From NCBI GenBank assembly GCA_946998205.1, contig CAMPYJ010000033.1, forward strand, positions 1 through 28,456: 28,456 nucleotides of DNA. Direction: 5' to 3'. Below the pieces are notes generated by a model. It had not been told where the DNA came from. It searched no databases and saw nothing but the letters and a program-made list of their open reading frames with translations. The DNA comes from an uncultured Prevotella sp. Lineage in GTDB: Bacteria; Bacteroidota; Bacteroidia; Bacteroidales; Bacteroidaceae. Of this stretch, positions 1 through 5,896 are shown one piece after another (the first letter of the stretch is position 1; every line of letters begins with the position of its first letter). Made by a program: the position numbers and the translations under genes.

Positions 1-20
1 CGCCTTTTTTCAAACTGCGA

Positions 21-55
21 GCCTCCAGGACTGAAATGTCCTGGAGGCTTTTTTT
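21..55 (+). terminator. Rho-independent terminator of an upstream gene
   Basis: An 11-bp perfect inverted repeat (GCCTCCAGGAC at 21-31 and its complement at 38-48) with a 6-nt loop is followed by seven T. This is a textbook intrinsic terminator for a gene that ends before the window. Confidence 0.85.
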
Positions 56-60
56 ATGTT

Positions 61-168
61 GGGCCGATAGGGCTAATAGGGCTAATAGGGCTAATTAGGT
101 CGATTGGGCTAATAGGGCTAATTAGGCTAATTGAGCCTATTAGGCTAATTGGGCTAATTGCGTTAATT
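61..168. repeat. Degenerate 9-10 bp tandem repeat (GGGCTAATA / GGCTAATTA)
   Basis: About ten units of GGGCTAATA or GGGCTAATTA follow each other with small variations (GGCCGATA, GGTCGATT, GAGCCTATTA). The array lies between the terminator at 21-55 and a C7 tract at 170-176. It has no ORF. Its function is unknown. Slippage of such short units is likely, so copy number probably varies between strains. Confidence 0.85.
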
Positions 169-169
169 A

Positions 170-324
170 CCCCCCCAAAAAAATCTTTAGTTTCTCACTG
201 TTCAACAAGCTTTATCCTTGCTTGCGCACGCTACTTTTTATGCCTGTTAATTACGATTTAAAATGTTAATATGTGGTTAATAAGGCGTTTGGATTGTTAA
301 AAGATTATAAATTATGGGGGGGGG
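170..324. other. C7 and G9 homopolymer tracts in complementary context
   Basis: Seven C at 170-176 (preceded by AATTA) and nine G at 316-324 (followed by TAAT) form an inverted pair about 140 bp apart. The G9 tract lies about 35 bp upstream of the candidate -7 element at 359-366. The rest of 177-433 is AT-rich and shows no gene. Confidence 0.6.
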
Positions 325-358
325 TAATGGGATATGGTGTCATTAGAGAAAGTATTCT

Positions 359-366
359 TACCTTTG
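359..366 (+). promoter_or_regulatory. Candidate Bacteroidetes -7 element (TACCTTTG)
   Basis: TACCTTTG matches the TAnnTTTG consensus and lies 67 bp upstream of the small ORF at 434. No good TTTG -33 box is seen at the expected 19-21 bp spacing, so the promoter may be weak or activator-dependent. Confidence 0.5.
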
Positions 367-433
367 AGTATGAGTAATTTGTTAAAACAAATGATATGTT
401 ATTGTACGATACTAAAAAAGGAAAGGAAAAACA

Positions 434-574
434 ATGAAAAAAGTATACGAAAAACCTGTTTGTAAGGTTATTTTGGTGAAAGAAAAGCCTCTAATGATGA
501 ATGTCTCTATAGATGCTACTATGGATAATTTGAAGGATGAGGGTGAGGTGCCCGTAGATGAGTATGATAAGTAA
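434..574 (+). CDS. 46-aa small protein, MKKxYxxP-type leader ORF of Bacteroidales
   Basis: The ORF starts at an ATG after a purine-rich stretch and encodes 46 residues beginning MKKVYEKPVCKVILVKEKPL and ending in an acidic tail (DEGEVPVDEYDK). It has no signal peptide. Very short proteins opening with MKK-x-Y-x-x-P-x-x-x-V and followed by an acidic tail are common in Prevotella and Bacteroides. As I recall they often sit next to surface lipoprotein or fimbria-like genes, and their function is not known. Here it lies 55 bp upstream of the lipoprotein gene on the same strand, probably in the same transcript. It is too short for usual ORF cut-offs. The assignment rests on composition, position and this N-terminal pattern only; no role can be given. 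Confidence 0.6.
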   Translation: MKKVYEKPVCKVILVKEKPLMMNVSIDATMDNLKDEGEVPVDEYDK

Positions 575-629
575 AAATGTGACGGGCTATACATCTAAAA
601 AAAACAGTAATAAAAATATAATTATATAT

Positions 630-2879
630 ATGAATAAGACTAACATTTTTAAAGGTTTTGCTATCTTTAGCCTTTTAGTAATATTTCTTTCGGGGTGTAC
701 AGAGATGCCACTCGTGTCTGACAATGATTTGAAAGGCAATAAGACAGAAGGACGTTCAGAGGTAACAACACTGAGCATGGATGTGGATCCTTCTTTTCTT
801 ACTGAGCAGGACGCTAAGAATATGGCAACTATGGTTAGTGAGATGCGTGATCAGCATAGCGTAAAGACAAGGGCGGTCAATTTAGATGTAAATGGTCAGA
901 TAGCAAATACCGACCATTTTAAAGCAACGTGTTATCTTACTAACGAGCAAGGCGAAAACGCAGTGTTAGGACGCTTTGAGCTGGAGTGGAAAATAAAGGT
1001 AGACAGCAAAACGAAAAAGATAACGTTACAGGGAGCACGCACCAGAAATGTTAATGTAACATGGCTAAAGGGAGGCGCACATAACACTCTTACAGGCGAC
1101 AAATGGAAGGTGTGCGGCTTTAGTGGCGGAACTGTTAAGGACATTGAGATTCCTACTTATAACGCCCAGGGACAGGCAACCGGAAATGGAAGAAGAGAGA
1201 TTATAAGCTTTATGAAGGGCGATTTGAAAGGTGAGGATATAGAGCAAAATATAAAAGATATTCCTATAGCTTCCGATTATCAAAAAGTGGAAATAGGACA
1301 GAGAAAGCATCCTTTACTAAAGTTTCATTTCAGGCCGCTGGGGGTACTTCTGAAAGTGGAAATAAAGGTGGATGAGAACGTATCTAAAGATGAGAAGTTT
1401 TATTTTAACACCACAGCCTTAGAGCCAGAAGGCGCGTTTTTTATTCAAGACGATGGTAGAGGCAAGTTTACTAACGACATTCTTAGCAAGAGGTGGCAGT
1501 ATGTTCCTCCGAGGAACGAAAAGTTCTTAAAGCAAGATTTCGATGGCAATATAGACCTTGACAAGTATGGCATTATCTTAGATGTTCGTAAAGGCTTAGA
1601 AGTAGATAGGTGTGATGAGAAGACGCATCGTAAGTTAGGCAAGTTCTATCGTTGGTATCTCTGGGGTATGCCAGTACATAAGACGGGAGGAGTAGAAACT
1701 AACATAGGTGCTCTTAATGGTGGGTATATCATTAAGCAGATAGGCGGTAAGGGTCCTTTCACAAGCAAGTATTCGTATGTTAATGACGAGGGAAAGCTAA
1801 GACGCATAACGGGTGTTATGGCTAAGCCTGAACCATATCCGCACTTTCAGTTCTTAAACATGCTTAACCGCATGGCACCTCATGCCTTAAAAGCTGAGCG
1901 AACATGGTGGGAAGACGATAGGGTAGACAAGACAACGAAGGGTCGGTTTAAAAAAGAGTTTACGACAGGTTTCAATCGTTTCTTCTCATACGCCGACGCA
2001 CAGAAAGCCGACTTCTATCCTGCTGGCTATCGTCTGCCTACATTCGACGAGATGACTATTCTTTTCCCTAATCCCAAAAACAGACCTAACGACTTAATAT
2101 GGTGGACAACTAATAATGGCTCTTTTAGCGACCCTAACTATGGTTACGAAGAGTGGGTAACGCTATATGCACCATTACATAAAGATGAATCTAACCGCTT
2201 GTTTTTATGCGATAACTGGGATATGGCTAATAACAATGCATATCAGCATTTAAGAGATAGTACGCAGGTAAGAAACATAAAAGGCTTTACAAGCTATTAT
2301 TATAATCCAAGGGGTAAAGGCTTTATATATGCCATACGCTTTGAAAGAAACGTTATATATGGCAACAGGCTAAGGTGCGCTTATAGATATGAGATGAAAA
2401 ACTTGGAAGAGGGTTTTAAAAATTTGAGCCAGACAGAATGCCAGATGATAGTTACAAGCCGCTGGATAGGCGACGCTCCGCTTACGGTAGAAGATATTTC
2501 TAATGAGCAGTGGTGGAAGAATGGCGAGCAGTATAACATTGTGCGTAAATTGCCTGCACAGGGACAGTATAAAGGAACAGGTTTGGCTGGTACGGGCGAT
2601 TCGGGCTCTTATTATACGTTAGGTCTTTATGGCAGTAAATTGCAAAACATGACAAAAGTGTTTAGTATATGGAAAGGTGGTTCTTTTCAGCGTAAGACGT
2701 TTGGTATACCACGAGCGTTAATCTTCCCTATCACAAATGCTATGATGTGTAACGAGAAGGGTAAGGAGTATGGTGACAAGTATGGTGAAGAGGGTACCAA
2801 GCACGCTTCGGGCAAAAATTATCCTATACCCGATTATCAAAAGAAAGGTAAGCCCGCCGGTTATGGCGATAGCTACTAA
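630..2879 (+). CDS. Large surface lipoprotein with C-type-lectin-like / FGE-like C-terminal region
   Basis: The protein has 749 residues. I chose the ATG at 630 because it gives a clear lipoprotein signal (MNKTNIFKG, a hydrophobic core, lipobox LSGC with Cys23). The in-frame ATG at 558 would overlap the small ORF and add 24 polar residues before the signal. Residues about 50-330 look like a beta-rich region of the fimbrillin or adhesin kind. The part from about 455 to 590 contains GYRLPTFDEM (466-475) and ends with NRLRCAYRYE (Cys583). This resembles the GYRLPTEAEW start and the RC-type end of formylglycine-generating-enzyme / C-type-lectin folds found in Bacteroidales surface proteins. A sugar- or protein-binding role at the cell surface is an inference. 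The stop codon lies at the edge of a repeat end (2877-2928). Confidence 0.7.
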   Translation: MNKTNIFKGFAIFSLLVIFLSGCTEMPLVSDNDLKGNKTEGRSEVTTLSMDVDPSFLTEQDAKNMATMVSEMRDQHSVKTRAVNLDVNGQIANTDHFKATCYLTNEQGENAVLGRFELEWKIKVDSKTKKITLQGARTRNVNVTWLKGGAHNTLTGDKWKVCGFSGGTVKDIEIPTYNAQGQATGNGRREIISFMKGDLKGEDIEQNIKDIPIASDYQKVEIGQRKHPLLKFHFRPLGVLLKVEIKVDENVSKDEKFYFNTTALEPEGAFFIQDDGRGKFTNDILSKRWQYVPPRNEKFLKQDFDGNIDLDKYGIILDVRKGLEVDRCDEKTHRKLGKFYRWYLWGMPVHKTGGVETNIGALNGGYIIKQIGGKGPFTSKYSYVNDEGKLRRITGVMAKPEPYPHFQFLNMLNRMAPHALKAERTWWEDDRVDKTTKGRFKKEFTTGFNRFFSYADAQKADFYPAGYRLPTFDEMTILFPNPKNRPNDLIWWTTNNGSFSDPNYGYEEWVTLYAPLHKDESNRLFLCDNWDMANNNAYQHLRDSTQVRNIKGFTSYYYNPRGKGFIYAIRFERNVIYGNRLRCAYRYEMKNLEEGFKNLSQTECQMIVTSRWIGDAPLTVEDISNEQWWKNGEQYNIVRKLPAQGQYKGTGLAGTGDSGSYYTLGLYGSKLQNMTKVFSIWKGGSFQRKTFGIPRALIFPITNAMMCNEKGKEYGDKYGEEGTKHASGKNYPIPDYQKKGKPAGYGDSY

Positions 2880-2928
2880 AAGACTGACATAAAAACTTTA
2901 CGGTAGTAATTTATAGAACCATCCTAAA
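2877..2928 (+). repeat. Solo right end of the dispersed TIR/hairpin repeat
   Basis: From the TAA stop onward the sequence (TAAAAGACTGACATAAAAAC, then TTTACGGTAGTAATTTATAG and AACCATCC) matches the right end of the full copies at 3425-3627, 25160-25355 and 26206-26405. The left half and the hairpin are absent. The match begins at the stop codon of the lipoprotein gene. Confidence 0.85.
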
Positions 2929-2946
2929 GCCAAAGGCACGAGGCAT

Positions 2947-2990
2947 AAAAGCACCTGTAAGGAGAAAAATCCTTGTAGGTGCTTTTCTTA
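2947..2990 (+). terminator. Intrinsic terminator of the lipoprotein operon
   Basis: AAAAGCACCTGTAAGGA and TCCTTGTAGGTGCTTTT form a 17-bp stem with only a two-base mismatch and a GAAAAA loop, ending in a T-rich tail. The A and T tracts at both ends could let it work in both directions. Confidence 0.85.
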
Positions 2991-3048
2991 TATAGATAGG
3001 GCCGCCAACTTACTGTCGATGATGTTAAACTGTTGCAAGAATGCGTAG

Positions 3049-3070
3049 TTTTAATTTGTAGAACCGCCCA
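3049..3070 (+). repeat. Short solo terminus of the dispersed repeat
   Basis: TTTAATTTGTAGAACCGCCC matches the right terminal inverted repeat (TAATTTATAGAACCGCCC) of the full copies. No further part of the element is recognisable beside it. Confidence 0.65.
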
Positions 3071-3164
3071 GAAATGAAAACAATTCGGTTGTGGATGCGT
3101 TTGTTCTTGCCATACATGAAAGGCTGTTGTCATGGATGATAAGTTTATGTTGGCACAAGTAATG

Positions 3165-3196
3165 CTTGTCTAATCCGCACAAAATGATTATCTTTG
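3165..3196 (+). promoter_or_regulatory. Candidate promoter CTTG-N20-TATCTTTG
   Basis: CTTG at 3165-3168 and TATCTTTG at 3189-3196 are separated by 20 bp, close to the Bacteroidetes TTTG-N19-21-TAnnTTTG consensus. The next credible gene downstream on this strand is the response regulator at 3659. The transcript would then have a leader of about 450 nt that includes the full repeat copy at 3425-3627. Confidence 0.5.
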
Positions 3197-3424
3197 TACT
3201 CGTTGGTTGACTTAGGGCGCATCTGCCTGTCTTATAGGTTTCTGCTGGGAAGATTGAGATACTGTAACATCCGTGCATGTCGTGACTTTTGCCGTCATCT
3301 GGGCGAAGCGGCTTTGTCGTTGCCTTGCACCCTTTCGCATCATCATGTTGTTGCTCGACAGGGTGAAGCCCGTTCGTATTCTCTTTCTGCATTTAATATA
3401 TAACGATATGTATGACGTTTTCGT

Positions 3425-3627
3425 CTTTAGGGCGGTTTTGTAAATTAGCTTTGACAGGTTGTGAGACTATTTTTGAGGTAATTTTGTTTGTGAGTGAAGA
3501 AGTATAGCGACCTATGCGACTGAACGAACAAGGAAATCGAACCAGAAAAAGGCCACAAGATGACAAAACGTAAAAAAGACTGACATAAAACAAACTTTAC
3601 GGTGGTAATTTATAGAACCGCCCTTTA
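3425..3627 (+). repeat. Full copy A of dispersed TIR/hairpin repeat (MITE-like)
   Basis: Left end TTTAGGGCGGTTTTGTAAAT and right end ATTTATAGAACCGCCCTTTA form terminal inverted repeats. Inside is a long imperfect hairpin centred on GTATAG (3502-3507) and CTATGC (3512-3517), followed by the conserved AAAAGACTGACATAAAA block and a CGTAAA/TTTACG small stem. It ends 31 bp before the response-regulator start. A minus-strand reading frame crosses it, but the frame is not conserved between copies. Confidence 0.9.
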
Positions 3628-3658
3628 ATAAGTTGTCGAATTAATCCATCCATCAAGT

Positions 3659-4363
3659 ATGATACCACAAATTCTCATCGTAGAAGATGAACAAAGAGTT
3701 GCAGATTTGCTAAAGGTGGGCATTGAGGAACACGGCTACGAGGTAATGGTGGCCTATGACGGAATGATGGGCTTGCAGCTCTTCAATACATATGACTTCA
3801 AATTGATAATATCCGACATCATCCTGCCAAAACTTGATGGATTTGATTTATGCAAGGAGATACGGATGAAAAACAAGCACGTGCCTATTCTCATGCTGAC
3901 CGCTTTGGGTACTACTGATGATAAATTAGAGGGATTTGACGTGGGTGCGGATGATTACATGGTAAAACCTTTCGACTTGCGTGAACTTGTGGCGCGCATG
4001 AAGGTATTGTTGAAGCGCAACAGCAGCCAGATAGACGAAAATGAGGGGAAGGCGGTTGACATCGTATATGCTGACTTACAAATAAACCCTAATCTGCATG
4101 AATGTAAACGAGGTAGTGTCGCCATAAAACTAACGCCTAAGGAATATAACTTGTTGAAATACATGATGCTGCATGCCGATAGAATTATCCCGCGAACAGA
4201 AATTGCTGAAGAGGTATGGGGCACTCATTTTGATACCGGCACTAATTTCATAGATGTGTACATCAATTATCTAAGAAAAAAAATAGACCGGAGTTTTCCC
4301 GTAAAGCTCATACATACCAAGCCAGGCATAGGTTTCGTGCTGACCGATAAGCAAGTTTTATGA
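3659..4363 (+). CDS. OmpR/PhoB-family response regulator
   Basis: The 234-residue protein has an N-terminal receiver domain (about 4-118) with the acidic pair E9/D10, phospho-acceptor Asp53 (IISDIILP), Thr81 and Lys103 (VKPF). The C-terminal winged-helix DNA-binding domain (about 135-230) contains LTPKEYNLLKYM and the FIDVYINYLRKKID recognition-helix region. The length is normal for the family. It overlaps the kinase gene by 4 nt (ATGA), so the pair is translationally coupled. Its targets are not shown by the sequence. The adjacent mgtA and porin-like genes are plausible candidates by position only. Confidence 0.95.
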   Translation: MIPQILIVEDEQRVADLLKVGIEEHGYEVMVAYDGMMGLQLFNTYDFKLIISDIILPKLDGFDLCKEIRMKNKHVPILMLTALGTTDDKLEGFDVGADDYMVKPFDLRELVARMKVLLKRNSSQIDENEGKAVDIVYADLQINPNLHECKRGSVAIKLTPKEYNLLKYMMLHADRIIPRTEIAEEVWGTHFDTGTNFIDVYINYLRKKIDRSFPVKLIHTKPGIGFVLTDKQVL

Positions 4364-5730
4364 AAATACGTACTGCTCTTACCTTAAAATACACTGCCAT
4401 AACGGCAACCGTATTCTTGTTGTGCCTGACCATGGTCTATCTCTTGAGTGAACAAGCGCGTAGCGAGACTTTCTTCAGGCAGTTGCGGAGTGAGGCTGTA
4501 ACCAAGGCGCATTTGTTCTTGGCGGGGCAGACTGATGCCCGAACCATGCAATCTATTTACCTTAATAACCGTAAGTTTATTGACGAAGTAGAGGTGGCGG
4601 TATACACTCCGAAGTTCAAGATGCTTTACCACGATGCCATACAAAGCGACATTGTTAAAGAGACACCTGGCATGATACGAGCCATTTTGCGTCAGAAGCA
4701 AATAGCCTTTTACGAGGGCGCTTATCAGAGCATTGGCATGATATATCGCTTCAAGGGAAAGCCATACGTCATTACTGCCGCCGCCTACGATGGTTATGGA
4801 TACGCCAACTTGGTTGAGTTGCGCAAAACGCTCTTCCTGTTGTTTCTCATAGGGTTGAGCCTGCTCTTTGTGGTGAGTTATCTTCTTGCGCGCTTGTCGT
4901 TGAATCCCATACGGAGAATCGTGGAAGAAGTTGAGAACATTACAGCCAAACATATAGATCGCCGTTTGTTTGTGAAATGTGCAAACGATGAGTTGGGAGA
5001 ACTGGCCATCGCGTTTAATGCTTTGCTCGAACGACTGGAAAAGTCGTTTGAAGCACAAAAAATGTTTGTCAGCAATGTAGCCCACGAGCTTCGTAATCCA
5101 TTGGCAGCCATAACCACTGAGTTGGACGTGGCTTTACAAAAACGCAGAACTGAGCCGCAGTATGTAGATGCAATGCAAAATGTTTTGCACGACGCCAAGC
5201 GCATGAGCCGGTTGATTGATGGGTTGCTCAATTTGGCAAAGGCTGACTATCAGCGTGAGCAAATCAGCATGAAAGAGGTTAGGCTTGATGAAATTCTCCT
5301 TGATGTAAGAACACTCATACTCCGTAGTCATCCCGATTATAGCATAGAACTGATATTTGATGAAGAAGACAGCGACGATGAGCGTTGCGTTACCGTCAAC
5401 GCCAACCCTTACTTACTTAGTATCGCTTTCTCTAATCTCATAGAGAACAATTGCAAATACTCGGATAACAAGCTGTCGTCTGTTCAAATATCCTTTTGGA
5501 AAGAATGGTCTATCATTCGACTGTCTGACAGCGGAAAGGGTATGACCGACATTGACAAGAGAAATTTGTTTAACCTGTTTTATCGCGGGGAGGATGAGAA
5601 AATAGTGGAGGGACACGGCATTGGCATGGCTCTTACGCAAAAGATTATATTGCTACACGGGGGCGAGATAGCAGTTCACTCACAACGAGGCTCTGGCACC
5701 ACCTTCATAGTAAAACTTTTGCACGTTTAA
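4360..5730 (+). CDS. Membrane sensor histidine kinase
   Basis: The 456-residue protein has a first membrane segment (about 11-29), a periplasmic sensor region (about 30-155), a second membrane segment (157-178) and a HAMP linker (about 180-232). The HisKA domain contains the phospho-accepting His242 in SNVAHELRNPLAA. The ATPase domain has the N box (NLIENNCKYSDN, 359-370), G1 box DSGKGM (390-395) and G2 box GHGIGMAL (418-425). All catalytic motifs are intact. No metal-binding cluster stands out in the sensor region, so the signal is unknown. The TAA stop coincides with the end of a palindromic repeat at 5727-5782. Confidence 0.95.
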   Translation: MKIRTALTLKYTAITATVFLLCLTMVYLLSEQARSETFFRQLRSEAVTKAHLFLAGQTDARTMQSIYLNNRKFIDEVEVAVYTPKFKMLYHDAIQSDIVKETPGMIRAILRQKQIAFYEGAYQSIGMIYRFKGKPYVITAAAYDGYGYANLVELRKTLFLLFLIGLSLLFVVSYLLARLSLNPIRRIVEEVENITAKHIDRRLFVKCANDELGELAIAFNALLERLEKSFEAQKMFVSNVAHELRNPLAAITTELDVALQKRRTEPQYVDAMQNVLHDAKRMSRLIDGLLNLAKADYQREQISMKEVRLDEILLDVRTLILRSHPDYSIELIFDEEDSDDERCVTVNANPYLLSIAFSNLIENNCKYSDNKLSSVQISFWKEWSIIRLSDSGKGMTDIDKRNLFNLFYRGEDEKIVEGHGIGMALTQKIILLHGGEIAVHSQRGSGTTFIVKLLHV

Positions 5731-5782
5731 GGACGGTTCTATAAATCAGCTTTGCAAAGCTGATTTATAGAACCACCCTTCT
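5727..5782. repeat. Miniature palindromic form of the dispersed repeat
   Basis: Two copies of the left end lie head to head. TTAAGGACGGTTCTATAAAT followed by CAGCTTTG pairs with CAAAGCTGATTTATAGAACC followed by ACCCTT, giving a near-perfect stem of over 20 bp with no internal element. Its TTAA edge provides the TAA stop of the kinase gene. The folded RNA may act as a terminator or 3'-end protector. Confidence 0.85.
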
Positions 5783-5840
5783 AATTAAATTTTAATTTTT
5801 TTCTAACAGTTCTCTAATACCCCATGTGTAAAAGTACGAC

Positions 5841-5848
5841 TACTTTTG
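5841..5848 (+). promoter_or_regulatory. Candidate -7 element (TACTTTTG) of mgtA
   Basis: TACTTTTG matches TAnnTTTG and sits 48 bp before the mgtA start. No clear -33 box is visible, which would fit an activator-dependent promoter. The leader is too short for an Mg2+-sensing M-box riboswitch. Confidence 0.5.
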
Positions 5849-5896
5849 CATTGCAAATGAGCGAACGGAGTATAAACCCACTAAAACGTTAATAAT

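Larger units (their letters stand above)
2991..3424. other. Gene-free stretch with a promoter and possible gene remnants
   Basis: No convincing gene is seen on either strand between the terminator and the full repeat copy at 3425. The ORFs present are short, overlap one another on opposite strands and have no start context or recognisable domain. A good promoter at 3165-3196 reads rightwards into it. This would fit a decayed gene or a long leader for the two-component system. Confidence 0.5.

Noticed and set aside
61..168. Possible CRISPR array
   Set aside because: Units are 9-10 bp and directly adjacent, with no unique spacers and no cas genes. The 37-bp array at 28333-28456 also has no spacers.
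3393..3593. Minus-strand ORF inside the repeat, with a peptide (SRIGRYTSSLTNK) similar to one encoded at 25196-25414
   Set aside because: The shared peptide comes from the repeat hairpin itself. The frame is broken by a stop in copy B and shifted in copy C, so it is not a conserved protein.
5849..5896. M-box (Mg2+) riboswitch before mgtA
   Set aside because: The leader after the -7 element is about 45 nt, far too short for an M-box.
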